64,000 nt of DNA from Prosopocoilus inquinatus (Eukaryota; Arthropoda; Insecta; Coleoptera; Lucanidae), in NCBI GenBank assembly GCA_036172665.1, contig CM069871.1:56356713-56420712 (forward strand), in the 5' to 3' direction. This document shows positions 1 through 9,706 of the stretch, in pieces. The notes under the pieces were generated by a model. That model was not told the DNA's origin. It did not search any database and saw nothing but the letters and a program-made list of their open reading frames with translations. Every line of letters starts with the position of its first letter. The first letter of the stretch is position 1. Position numbers and translations under genes: made by a program.

Positions 1-343
1 TCTCAATGTCCTGTAAGGACAAAGAGATACCAAGTGTGTCATGAAGCAATGTGACCACCAGGTTGTCGGTATCTTCATTTATTGTTTCCGGCACACCAAA
101 TAATCTCAAATTGTTCCGTCTCGTGTATTGTTCGAGACTATCCATTTTTTCATTGACCTGTACAATGTCCTGACGTATTTTTTTATTTTCACCATTAAGA
201 TCCTTCAAAGTTTTATTGATTAGATCAAATTTATTATCAATGTCTTTTTGTATTGAATTAGTTACCGCGGTAGAAATTTGCGTAATCAAATGTTGTATTG
301 TGTCTTCATCGAGAGCTACCGCGGAGCGTACATTTTTGCCCAT
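1..343 (-). CDS. LINE ORF1-type protein, N-terminal part, runs off the window
   Basis: An open frame of 114 codons without a stop begins at the ATG complementary to 341-343 and continues past base 1. It reads MGKNVRSAVALDE at the start. A charged helical stretch of about 50 residues, probably coiled coil, follows, and then the motif EQYTRRNNLRLFGVPE near residues 71-86. A coiled coil followed by RRNNL-x-GVPE is the hallmark of ORF1 (nucleic-acid-binding, transposase_22-like) proteins of several non-LTR retrotransposons, where it coats the element RNA. The rest, including the RRM-like part, lies outside the window. The upstream sequence on this strand (344-660) does not look like the same element, so the copy may be 5' truncated near its start codon. 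The exact clade cannot be told. Confidence 0.7.
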   Translation of the reverse strand, partial: MGKNVRSAVALDEDTIQHLITQISTAVTNSIQKDIDNKFDLINKTLKDLNGENKKIRQDIVQVNEKMDSLEQYTRRNNLRLFGVPETINEDTDNLVVTLLHDTLGISLSLQDIE

Positions 344-360
344 TTTGCTTTATAAATCGC

Positions 361-654
361 CAACAAGGTCAACAACAATACGATGAGGTGAAAGTTCACA
401 TCAAATTTTACCGGACCACGAAGCTGAACCGAATAAATTACAAAAACAGTTTCAATTGTCCCAACTATGTTCCAGAAGTTATAACATTAGATGCACGATC
501 TCAAAATACACAGGATGTACCAAAAGATATTAAGAATTATGTTCCAATGCACTTAGAAAACAAGAAAAACTGGAGCGATGTCGAAACACTACTCACGCAC
601 GTGCATTCACACGAAAAATTTCGAATTATTACATTTACGAATGTGGTTACATAA
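361..654 (+). CDS. unrecognised open frame
   Basis: A frame open from 298 to the TAA at 654 contains a stretch from about 361 with ordinary protein-like composition (for example FNCPNYVPEVITLDARS and a later HVHSHEKFRII). The first part overlaps the LINE ORF1 fragment in antisense, so only 361-654 could be independent. No ATG lies near its start and no family motif was recognised. It may be an exon, a transposon relic or chance. Confidence 0.2.
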   Translation, partial: QQGQQQYDEVKVHIKFYRTTKLNRINYKNSFNCPNYVPEVITLDARSQNTQDVPKDIKNYVPMHLENKKNWSDVETLLTHVHSHEKFRIITFTNVVT

Positions 655-660
655 AAAGAA

Positions 661-2028
661 AAACGAAGTTTTTGTAATTTTAATCAAATAGGATAAATAA
701 TGCGACTAAAATTGCTGAAAGAAATTTCACCTTGACAGAACTGGATACAAAATGTGGTCCAATGGAGGTCTCTCTGGATTCAAACTCAAACGTGTTTTAT
801 AAAGTACTCGTTAAGTAACCAGAACAGAAAAATATAAATAATTGTTACGAGAGATACGAAATTAATAAAATCAATTGTTACTCATCTATTTAAATGAAAT
901 TATAATTTATTAGTAATTTATTATTTAAATGAAATTATAATTTCATAGTGCGGTTACTAAACATTAGCTAATTTTATTTAATACTGTATTAATGACATCG
1001 GATAAATTTCAGATATTCTAGAAAATATACAACTTTTTTGTAAGGAGGCTGCAATTGAGTGCACAATTTAAATCCAAGAAAAGACACTTTCCGGTCGAAT
1101 GTTTGCCTGAATACGAATTTTGGCGTTCCACAAAAAGAGTGAAATTATGTTCTTCAATCAAAGAAAATTTACGAGATTTATTGCCGAGCGAATGCATTTT
1201 TTTTTGTAGCCATAAAAACGCAAATGAAGTCGACGACTTCAAAACAGTTTTGATGAGCGTCGCGTGAGAAAATATTAAATAGGTTGTTACGTGCCCAACC
1301 GCTTTCCGTTTTGATTTGCTCTTTTCTTCTTCTTTTTTTTTGAGCTCCGCCCCAATTTTATGTTTAATTAAGAAAAAGTGGAGGGCACATGCAAAGTTTT
1401 GCGGGGGCTAAGCTCTGCGATTTAAGCAAGTCGGTAAGCTAGGCCAAGGTTTAGGCAGCAATAAGAAAAGGTGAGTAACATTCAAGATATTTAATAAGAA
1501 AAATTATTTCAAAAATTTTAACAAAATTCTGAATTCGGTACGACCTTATCTTTTTCATTTTTTTTTTCAGGTAAATCATCCTAAAAACTAATGACGATGA
1601 GATGATGCTTACGGAAATATTAGATTAAATGTAAACTAAGTAACTAGTCTAAGATTATCAGTTCCAGATGAAGACGGTTTTTAAGCTCAACCAAGAAGAA
1701 AAAGCATAATAGGAAAAAATATACTCACTGGTTGCGTGTGTCGTGGCTTGCGATAAAACGCTCTTAAAAAATTAGACGATCACCAACAGCTACCTGCCAC
1801 TCGTGGTCAAGGATCCAAGAGGAACATGAAATGGCCAAACAGGAACTTTTTCTGGGCGAAGCACGTGGTGGCTTCTAGATCGCAGCAGCGATTTAGTGTA
1901 AACTTGAAGGGTTTCGGTCTTTTAATATGTCGGCCTTTGAAATATCTTGGTTCTGTAGAAATTTATGGAATGTAAAAGAGTATGGAATAAATAAAATATA
2001 AAAATAAAATTGAAGAATAAATTTGAAG
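661..2028. other. intergenic stretch, mostly no recognisable gene
   Basis: The sequence is A+T-rich. A 70-codon open frame at 1055-1267 (plus) contains the piece CLPEYEFWRSTKRVKL but no motif I recognise. It starts without a convincing context and is probably not a gene. A polypyrimidine-bounded intron-like segment lies at 1471-1570 and is listed separately. Confidence 0.3.
1471..1570 (+). other. candidate spliceosomal intron, 100 bp
   Basis: The segment begins GTGAGT after AAAAG and ends with a long T-rich tract followed by CAG. This is the arrangement of a small insect intron. The flanking sequence (about 1380-1470 and 1571-1700) has no long open frame, so if it is real it would sit in a non-coding transcript, an untranslated region or a decayed gene. 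Confidence 0.25.
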
Positions 2029-2039
2029 GATAAAGTATC

Positions 2040-3058
2040 CTTTATCTCCGGCTTTAGCTGAAATTGTTATGCAAGAACTAGAAAAATCTGTTATTAACTC
2101 TTTATCATTCGATTTAACGTTATATTTTCGTTATGTAGATGACATTTTATTGATTTTGCCTTCTGATAAGGTAGATTTTGTTTTAAATAAATTTAATTCT
2201 TTTCATAATAGATTACAATTTACAGTAGAAAAAGAAAATATTAATTCATTGAGTTTTCTTGATGTAAATATTTTCAAACAGAATGATAAATTAATTACTA
2301 ATTGGTTTCATAAACCTACCTGGTCAGGTAGGTACATAAATTTTCACTCGTACACACCTAAAAATTATAAAATTGCAACTATTATTTCATTAACTGATCG
2401 AGCTATTTTACTTTCTGATAAAGTTTTCATTTATGATAACTTAAATTTAATACAGAAAACTCTTATTCAAAATTCTTATCCAATAAATCTTATTGAATCA
2501 GTAATTAAAAATCGTATTAAATACTTACAAAATTCAAATGTCTCTAAAAACATTAGACAAACTTCGAATCATAAATACATATCTTTGCCTTATATTGAAC
2601 CATTACACAATACATTTAAACACATTTTCAAAAAACATAATTTAATTTTAGCCAGTAAATCTGTGAATAATTTAAATTTAATTTTTTCAAATTTAAAAAC
2701 CAAAATACCGAAATTAAAACAACCTAACGTGGTTTATGAAATCAAATGTTCAAATTGTAATTCTGTTTATATAGGTGAAACGAGCCAAAATTTAAAAAAA
2801 CGTTTAGACCAACATAAATATCATATTCAAAAAAATAATCAAAATCATTCAATGCTTGTAGAGCATTCATTAGTAAATAATCATAATTTTGATTTTGATA
2901 ATACTGACATTTTGTACAGTGAATCTGATATTTTTAAAAGACGTTTCATAGAAATGTGTAAAATTAAAATGTCTGGAAATTCTATTAATAAACGTACGGA
3001 CTTTGAAAATTTAAATGACATATTTTGTAGTTTTCTGGACTCTTTAAAAAAGATATAG
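2040..3058 (+). pseudogene. Penelope-like reverse transcriptase plus GIY-YIG endonuclease, C-terminal part
   Basis: An uninterrupted frame runs from the truncation point (PLSPALAEI, start ATG-like Met at 2069) to a TAG at 3056-3058, about 329 residues from that Met. It holds the end of the RT palm with the catalytic box YVDD at residues 22-25, the thumb (SLSFLDVNIF, NWFHKPTWSGRYINFHS) and, after about residue 218, a GIY-YIG nuclease (KCSNCNSVYIGETSQNLKKR). This RT plus GIY-YIG order defines canonical PLEs. The fingers and most of the palm are missing through 5' truncation, so it cannot work as an RT. The frame itself has no internal stop, which suggests a fairly recent insertion. Confidence 0.88.
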
Positions 3059-3237
3059 ATCTGTCAATTAATTAATTATATATATATATATATTATAAAA
3101 AAAAAAAAAAAAGTAGCTTTAATTAGTTCTCGTTAATTTTATTCCGAACAACTCTTTGTTTAGTTTAAAAATCATGTTACCTTTTCGTTTCTCTTGACGA
3201 CTTGTTTCTCTTGACAACTTGTTTATTTACTTTTTTT

Positions 3238-3279
3238 CACTCCTGACGAAGCTATAAATCTATAGCGAAACGTTGAGTG
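3238..3279 (+). ncRNA. hammerhead-ribozyme-like motif of the PLE 3' region
   Basis: CACTC pairs with GAGTG (5 bp). Between them come CTGACGA, an unpaired A, a perfect 6-bp hairpin (GCTATA, loop AATC, TATAGC) and GAAAC. CTGANGA, stem II and GAAA are the core of a hammerhead, and PLEs are known to carry such motifs. The extra A before stem II and the nearly absent stem III make activity of a single unit doubtful. The same arrangement recurs in the second PLE at 44253-44288. Confidence 0.5.
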
Positions 3280-3904
3280 TGTTTCCCTTCATTTTTCTGT
3301 CCGGTTTGAGATTAAAAAAACTTTGTACTTGATAAAGTATTTGGCGCTTAAGAAGTGCCCTAATGCGAAAGGGGTAGAAAATTCAATAATATGGGATACA
3401 GGTTTTCGGAAAAAGAATTACCACAGAGAAACTATTGTGTAAGTCGAATTACTGAGGTGAAAAAAGAAAATATCAACTGGAACATGATTACTTATAATTA
3501 ACTTAACTAATATGATCAATACTAAAATTATTACAAGGTGGTGAGAACGTCAATTGATGCAGACTTTTTGGCGATCACTGTACATTATCTACATTTGTAT
3601 ACTGATAACACTCAGCTTTATTATTATTTTAACCGACGAACATCAGGATGCATAATCTAACATAGAAAATGATTTAACAATAATATCTGGGATATCTAAT
3701 GAACTAACCATCAGTTTATCGAAATCAGTGTTATTAGTACTTGGGAAACCTGTTGAATGCAATGCTTTTCACAATTTTGTTAACCTGAACATAGGAGGTG
3801 TTGACAGATATCCCACTTCAAACTGAAACTAAAAATGTGGGTCTAATCATAATAATTCCTTCAGATTTGAGTGTTTTATCTAAAATTGTTTGAGAAGAGC
3901 TTAC

Positions 3905-4018
3905 TCCAGCTTGAAGATAATGAACGTATCTAGCTTGAAGCTAATGAGCCTAGTCCAGCTTGCAGCTAATGAACGTGTCTAGCTTGAAGCTTGAATGAAC
4001 CTACTCCAGCTTGAAGTT
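3905..4018 (+). repeat. imperfect tandem repeat, unit about 25 bp (49-51 bp dimer)
   Basis: TCCAGCTTG-like starts occur at 3905, 3954 and 4005. Each 49-51 bp unit is itself two similar halves (CCAGCTTGAAG...AATGAACG and TCTAGCTTGAAGC...AATGA). About 4.5 half-units are present. Confidence 0.75.
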
Positions 4019-4059
4019 ATATTTTCTGTTGTCAAAAAAGAAGATTTTGCTTTGCGGTA

Positions 4060-4420
4060 CGTTAGTATCATCTCAATTTAATTACTGCTCCGAATTGTAT
4101 ACATAGCTCTTGAAACGATCACCAAAATTCAACGAGTGCAGATTTCATGCTTGAGGCTTATACCTATTTGGAATACGTAAATTTGATCGCATATCTCAAA
4201 ATTAAAAGGATGTGACTAAACAGAAGAACTTTGATCGTTTGTACTACAAGATTATTATTGACCAAGTCCCTGTCTGTATCTTTTCAGAAATATTAAATTT
4301 TGAGAAGATGTACATAATATTAATATTATCTGCACATAAAACTGGTTTCTTTAAACGTAATTTCACTAATTAGATTTTTATCTCGTCGGCTTATAACTCC
4401 TTACCCGCTTATTTGAAAAA
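4060..4420 (+). pseudogene. possible decayed LINE ORF2 3' end
   Basis: Two short pieces in different plus-strand frames resemble the region after the RT in CR1/Jockey-type LINEs: ALETITKIQRVQISCLRLI around 4108-4165 and RLYYKIIIDQVP around 4230-4275, followed later by a Leu/Tyr-rich tail. Stops and frameshifts separate them. The call rests on pattern only. Confidence 0.3.
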
Positions 4421-4589
4421 TGTATCCCATAATTCATTTAAAAACAGCTCCGCAATCTCTTGTTTATTAATCAGTGACCAAACATAAACGGTTTCAACAC
4501 AGCCTCCTAAAACTTAAATTAAATTACAACTGTTTAATATTGTAACAAAAATAGATTTAGTCACTATCGCAGAATCGTTATGATCAAGG

Positions 4590-5018
4590 AAAAGAAATCG
4601 GGCCACTTGTTCTGCGCTCAGTACGAAAATTTAATACTCGGACTGTACTAGCTTCGTCCGGAGTATTTGGAAGGGAGTTATCTTATCTGGCTGCATCGAG
4701 CATGTCAATGTCGACTTGTACGCGTTCTTATTGTTTGAAATTAAGTATTTAAAGTAAGTGGTGATTTGTAGCGACTATCACATGCATTTTTATATTTTCA
4801 AAGAGAAACTTTCTTCTATTATCTTTTGAGGATGTGCGAACGTTTTGACGATTAAATACATTTAAATCGTTTAGTCGTCGAAGAAAAAACCTGAACTAAC
4901 TCGTATACCTTCCCTCTCCATTCAATCACAATTAGAAGCATCGCAGCCGCGCAAAGGTGGAAGGAGTGAACAGTACATTCGGCGTGAAAAGCCTCGGTAC
5001 TAAGTGGGCCCAATTCTT
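4590..5018. repeat. short inverted-repeat element, family I, copy 1
   Basis: The left end (AAAAGAAATCGGGCCACTTG) is inverted at the right end (AGTGGGCCCAATTCTT). A sub-terminal GTACGAAAATTTA followed by TACTCGGACTGTA is shared with a second copy at 45242-45427. It is a non-coding MITE-like element. The minus-strand open frame at 4932-5117 crosses its edge and has no support. Confidence 0.6.
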
Positions 5019-5317
5019 AAGCTTGGTTATTACTTTATAAATGTTGTACACTGTATTCAATTTTGAGTCTATTAGAATTAGGTGTTTTTTTCTTGCTCTT
5101 AAATTTATCATCTTCAAGTTAACAACTTAGGCAGTCGTGTAGTGTATTTATTTCCATTTTTTTCTAGGTTTTGGTGGTAGAGAATTGTTCAGTCCTTGTG
5201 AATGAATAGCACCTAATGACTTTTTTCAGTTACTTAAATACTGTGCTGTAGTGTAGGCTATTCTATGTGTTCTGTATGTTAGTATTACATTCTGATTAAA
5301 AAGTTAAAAAGCAAATA

Positions 5318-6443
5318 CAGGGTGTAATCAAATTAGTTTCACATATTAATACCGTAAGTTCCTCATCATGTAAGAGAATTAATGCTGCAACTACCAAAAG
5401 TCTAGCTCAAAAATAAAAAAATTACCTAGTGGAGGAGTATTGACTTTTTTGTTTGAGAACTTCTGGTCGGCCGTGCACAAAAACAACGTTATAAAACCAA
5501 ATTCCAGCAAAATTCAAGGTCAATTGCTTGATCGCATTTTAAAAGCTTTATGGGAACACAATAAAATAGAATCACCGACCCATTAAAGACGACAGTTCAA
5601 ATTGACAACCTCTCGGTCGTGCCACGTGTGTGCATTATAATTAAAGGAGAACAATTGAAATCTGCTTGCATTGATCAGAATTAAATCTGTTTCATTAGAT
5701 AATCGACAATAATTAGATATTGACATCCTGGTCTTTGTAAACCAATAGTACACAGAGCTAATTTCGCGTAATAAAGTAATTTCAAAAAATTATGTCGCTC
5801 TGATTGATTGTCGCTTTGTTAATTATTTCCACTAACGAATACGTTTCTTCGTAGTTCGAGTGCGATGATGCTTTATTGTTTTGGTTCCAGAAAATAATAA
5901 AAGCGATGACTGCATTCAATAATGATTTTCCGAAATGCAGAAAGAAAAGATCTTTTTAAACATTTTGCGCAATAAAGAAATAACAATGCAGTTTATTGAC
6001 GACCAGCAAATAAAGTACACGATGAATACGTATGAATTAGTAAAATAATTTTAGAAAATGGAATTTCTAATTTTTATTTATTTTACAGTTTTGTGAGCAG
6101 AAAACTATTAAAGAAAAAAAGAAAATTGAGAAAATTGATTAATGTAATAAGCAACGCGATGGATATTTATAATTTTATTCCGTTATGGAATTACATAAGC
6201 GATGATTTTAACCCAGTGCCCTTCAGTTCGATGAAGCTTTATTGTTTTACGACGTTTTATTATGCACTTGTAGAAACTGATACACGGCCAGTCAGAGGTT
6301 TTCAAACAAAAAGTTTCCGGTCTCTGGGGGGGTTTTAATTTCTTTCATTTTTCACCAATAAAATCCATATTTACAGAAATCACTTTCTTAAGTGATAAAG
6401 AACTTAGAGTTTTAATATGTGAAACTTATTTGATTACAGGCTG
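5318..6443. mobile_element. TA-flanked inverted-repeat DNA element, family A, copy 1
   Basis: The element starts CAGGGTGTAATCAAAT and ends ATTTGATTACAGGCTG, with TA on both sides. The terminal inverted repeats match well over about 33 bp and more weakly to about 64 bp. Two further copies (29160-30273, 55204-56343) are nearly the same length and very similar throughout. TA duplications and CAG termini suggest the Tc1/mariner-IS630 group. No transposase is visible, only a short open stretch near the 3' end (6137-6338) that also appears in copy 3, so the family looks non-autonomous. Confidence 0.85.
6137..6338 (+). pseudogene. short conserved open stretch inside family A
   Basis: Encodes SNAMDIYNFIPLWNYISDD and, further on, ETDTRPVRGFQTKSFRSLGG before a TAA. 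The corresponding stretch is still open in the copy at 56035-56238 and is partly preserved at 30010-30170. Conservation may only reflect the recent spread of the copies. No family recognised. Confidence 0.2.
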
Positions 6444-6719
6444 TATAAATGTTGGAATTTACCACTACAGATTAAATTTAAAATTCAATGGTATTTGAGT
6501 GGATGAAAAAATAAATAATAGTAAAACACGTTAGCTTTTAATCCATGTATTTCTATTTAATACACTTCAGGTGTTCATAATTGTTTGGCTTCCGGTTGGA
6601 ACCCCGTCACTTAGATTTTTTCTATTGTCGACGTTTTGTTCGTCATTCTAGAAGAATTTCCTCAGTACTGTTGGTGATGGCGGTGCTGCTGCTTCTCTTG
6701 AGACTATTAATGGATAGTA
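6444..6719. other. no gene seen
   Basis: This is A+T-rich sequence after family A copy 1. The part from about 6600 may still be the far 3' end of the LINE relic that follows on the minus strand, but no motif can be named there. Confidence 0.3.
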
Positions 6720-6861
6720 AGGGCCCTAAAATGGAACCCTAGATCACTTCTTTGGTCATCAATACTGTTTTGCTATTTTTATCGGCGTATTGTGCAAATT
6801 TCTTTCTGTAGTTTAGATAGGATGCTATTAACTTACACGCTACACCTCTTATTCCACAGTA
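6720..6861 (-). pseudogene. LINE reverse transcriptase relic, palm part
   Basis: On the minus strand this reads YCGIRGVACKLIASYLNYRK, continues with a short non-conserved loop, and ends with a degenerate (G)VPQGSILGP-like box (VI-stop-GSILGP). This is the RT region between motif A and motif C of CR1/RTE-type LINEs. The upstream part of the same gene lies at 8339-8790; a DNA element (6862-8336) separates the two. An in-frame stop replaces the Gln of the PQG box. After GSILGP the coding similarity fades. Confidence 0.7.
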
Positions 6862-7321
6862 GGGTAGGAACACCAGTTTTAGCCACTTTAAGAAGTTCTT
6901 ATATTTTGACGTATTAGGTTTCACACCGTAAACTCTTTTAGACTGCGTAGTTCATAGGACTGTGATTATGTTGGAATTTTATATGGTTACGCTTAAGCGG
7001 AAATTTAAAAAATTATAATTCTCTCCTGAAATACCGAAATCACCAAATTTAGCCATAAATTTCCCAGTTTTATCCAGTGTCAACCACATTTACAGCCATT
7101 TCAAGGAGACGAAAAAAACCATTTTAAGTATTAGCAAATAATTATAGAGCCGAAATCATAAATGTTCATTAGCTTTAATCAGCTTTAATTGCACGAGTCT
7201 ACACTAATTTAGAATAAGTGAAGCTTAAATTTTAACAGAAAATAGTGCAAATAGCCCTATCTCGTTAAAATTAAAGGTTGCTATGCTTATACATGTTGAA
7301 AGTATAAAGGACAATAAATTG

Positions 7322-7702
7322 ATATAAAGAAGAAAACGCTAAATAAACTTTTCTTGTTTTGGACATTTGGAGAATTGGGTATTTGGAGATTGCTGTCATA
7401 AGATTTCGTCGTTCACTTGACGAAAGTTGTTGGTTGAATACGTGATTAGTGAAAACCAATAGCAGCAATTCCCAAATACCCAATTTCCCGAACAGGAAAA
7501 GCAGCTTAACAGGAAGACAGAAAAATTCTGTTGTTTTCGGATTTAAACCCTTGCTTCTCGGTATCGCGCCGAACGTTTTAACCGCTGAACTAAAGCGACT
7601 CTAGCGTTCAGAGGAATTACTCCAACATAAGTTTGAATTAGGTGGGAATAAATGATATGTTCCAACGCGGCAGTCTTCCTGTTAGTGTTTTCTTCTTTAT
7701 AT
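7322..7702. repeat. nested short inverted-repeat element with internal hairpin
   Basis: ATATAAAGAAGAAAACGCTAA at the left end is repeated inverted at the right end (TTAGTG, then TTTTCTTCTTTATAT). Inside, 7368-7396 and 7461-7489 form a second inverted pair built on AATTGGGTATTTGG. It sits within family L. The minus-strand open frame at 7271-7483 only spans this hairpin and is not taken as a gene. Confidence 0.55.
7538..7605 (-). repeat. tRNA-like segment with A-box and B-box resemblance
   Basis: On the minus strand, TTAGTTCAGCGG (A-box-like, 7583-7594) is followed about 33 bases later by GGGTTTAAATCC (B-box-like, 7539-7550). The spacing fits a pol III promoter of tRNA type, but no cloverleaf is complete. 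It may be a decayed tRNA gene or SINE head caught in the nested element. Confidence 0.35.
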
Positions 7703-8338
7703 TAATTTATTTACTCAGTACTAATTCTAACTTACCTTAGATAATAATAATACAGTATAGTAATATTGAACGTCATATTTCAAAATTGCGATATCATTTA
7801 CGGTTAAACCTTCAAAGGTTTTTTATTGCCTTTTGTCTGATTCTTTTCTGATTTGGCAGTTTTGCCTTCTGTTTTCTAAAGTGGCTAAATTTGGAAATAT
7901 AGTTTCTAGCCATAATGTGACAAAAATTAGTAAAATTACTGATTTGAAAAATCAGTTTTAGCCATTTAACTTTACGTAATAAATGGTGTTGTAACCTAGT
8001 AATAATTTCAGTTTTGCCTTTAATATAAGTATTCATATGAAAGCTGTACATATTCAATTTATCTAATGGAAGATATACAAATAAAAGGAATTTACGACTT
8101 GCCCATAGTACCTTAACGTTTTCCTTAAGAAGTCATACTTTTTTGCAAACACATCTAAGATTCTTTGTGATTATTTAAAATAATTTTAAATATAACTTAT
8201 CCGCAACACGAAATGTATGTACAGAAATTTGTGGGCACTGTATTAAAAAACGCTAAATTGCCAGAAAATTATTGTTTGTATTCAAAGTTCAAAAGGGCTA
8301 TATCTGGTGCTCTGGCTAAAAGTGGTGTCTCTACCCTA

Positions 8339-8790
8339 TCCCAATTTCTCCAGCAGTTCGGAATTCGACACTCAGTCAAATGCTTTGGTCAGATCGCAGA
8401 CTATCGCAGATATTTGTAATCTTGTTATCTTCCATGTTTATTGTTTTATAATTTATAAAAGACTTGATTGCGTTTGTTGTATTACAGTTAAGCCGAAAAC
8501 CAAATTGTCTTTCTGTGAAACAGAAACATTTGATTCGCTTTGCTATAATTTTCTTCAAAAATTTTTTAAAATATCGGAGGAATTGCAATTGGTCTGTAGT
8601 TACTATAGTCACTACATTTTGTTGAGTCATCCTTTTCCTGCACAGGTATTATCTTTGCGATTTTGAGGCATTCAGGATGCTCGTTCGTTGTAAATGCTCT
8701 ACAACAAACGTGGGTATAGTATAAATTCGAAAAGAGCGAGCTCATAGTATCCTACTATTCGACGGTAAGAATGAATTCATTGGCAAACAA
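8339..8790 (-). pseudogene. LINE reverse transcriptase relic, fingers and motif A
   Basis: Reading on the minus strand across two frameshifts: PECLKIAKIIPV, then SDYSNYRPIAI, KKIIAKRIKCF, ERQFGFRLNCNTTNAI, and finally CDLTKAFD followed by ELLEKLG at the family L insertion point. These are the successive RT blocks 0-A of a CR1/L2/RTE-like LINE. CDLTKAFD carries the first catalytic Asp. The continuation (GIRGVA...) is at 6720-6861. Stops and frameshifts make it non-functional. Confidence 0.8.
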
Positions 8791-9706
8791 ATGTAATTTC
8801 ATAGAAGTAAAAAAAATACATGTGCCGTTGGCTGTTGTGATTACCGCGCAACTAGTACCGGGCGATCAACGGAGTTCATAATTAGAGGAGGCTGTGATTG
8901 GTGCTATTTTATGCTGTCTGGTTGGATACAGTGAGAAATAAATAATAAATTGACAGTTGTCTTATTTGAGGTTACGTTTGTGGTTTGTACAATCTTCATT
9001 CTGTTGTTTTATTTTGTATGGTTGCTGGTTTAAATCCTTTTTCAGAATATTAGGGGAGGTTGCACAAAACAAATCCGTTCATTATCAATGACTCAAAAAA
9101 ATAAATCACAATTCGGATATTTTAAATTTTTAATTTCAAACTGCAAGCGTGTGTTGCCAACTTTTTGGAAAATATCACAGCCTACTGTAATTATAAATTC
9201 CATTGATCGCATGGTATTACAAAGAAAGGGGATGTACCCGTTATGTTCCCCTACCATGCGTCTACAATATAGGACGATACTTCTTTCCCTAACCTCGTAA
9301 TTATATCGGAACAATAACTAGGGCTCTTCTTTTTGAGACTGTTTATAATACTTTTTACTCCTTCAGTTGATGTTGGATTGATGTACATACTTTCCTTAGT
9401 TACTCGTACTTGTTGCATATACACATTGGGCTGTCGTACTGGACTAGGTAATTGATTTTATTAGAGGTTGGAATATTTACAGGTGAGGGTTTAGGGTTTT
9501 GTAATGTATTTTTTATCATTTGGCATGTAGCTTTTGCTTTACTATCTGACTCGTTGATTGTGCGTACATTATTTCTTTTTCTCTTCTTCCGCAGCTTCAT
9601 TCAAACGTTTTTTAACTCTAAGAAAAATTTGTTTTATTCTTTCATTTCCAGTTAAAATGATGCATCCAGCACCCATCTTGTAAGGGTATCATTTGCTCTA
9701 TCTATA
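8791..9706 (-). pseudogene. possible upstream part of the same LINE, interrupted and decayed
   Basis: Minus-strand fragments such as KKKSPSYCSDIITRLGKEV (about 9250-9330) resemble the block before the fingers of LINE RTs, and a Lys/Arg-rich open frame lies at 9400-9600. The segment 8791-9240 does not read as LINE and may be another insertion, but no terminal repeats were found. The order on the minus strand is consistent with the LINE at 6720-8790. Confidence 0.3.

Larger units (their letters stand above)
2039..3330 (+). mobile_element. Penelope-like element, 5' truncated, with 10-bp target-site duplication
   Basis: The same 10 bases, GATAAAGTAT, stand directly before (2029-2038) and directly after (3331-3340) this segment. 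They mark it as one insertion event. The element starts inside the reverse-transcriptase gene (first codons read PLSPALAEI) and keeps the C-terminal part, a 3' non-coding region with a TA microsatellite and a poly-A run (about 3077-3113), and a hammerhead-like motif (3238-3279). PLEs insert by target-primed reverse transcription, and 5' truncation and TSDs of variable length are usual for them. Confidence 0.85.
6862..8336. mobile_element. TA-flanked inverted-repeat DNA element, family L, inserted in a LINE
   Basis: The ends are GGGTAGGAACACCAGTTTTA and, inverted on the right, GGGTAGAGACACCACTTTTA. Both are flanked by TA (6860-6861, 8337-8338). Removing the element and one TA rejoins the interrupted LINE frame as EKLGYCGIRG, which is strong proof of the boundaries. 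No transposase is recognisable. A smaller inverted-repeat element (7322-7702) lies inside, and a 175-bp piece (7782-7952) recurs at 10015-10189. Confidence 0.85.

Noticed and set aside
3077..3113. TA and poly-A runs as a possible polyadenylated retrocopy end
   Set aside because: They lie inside the PLE 3' region. The element continues to 3330, where the duplication is found.
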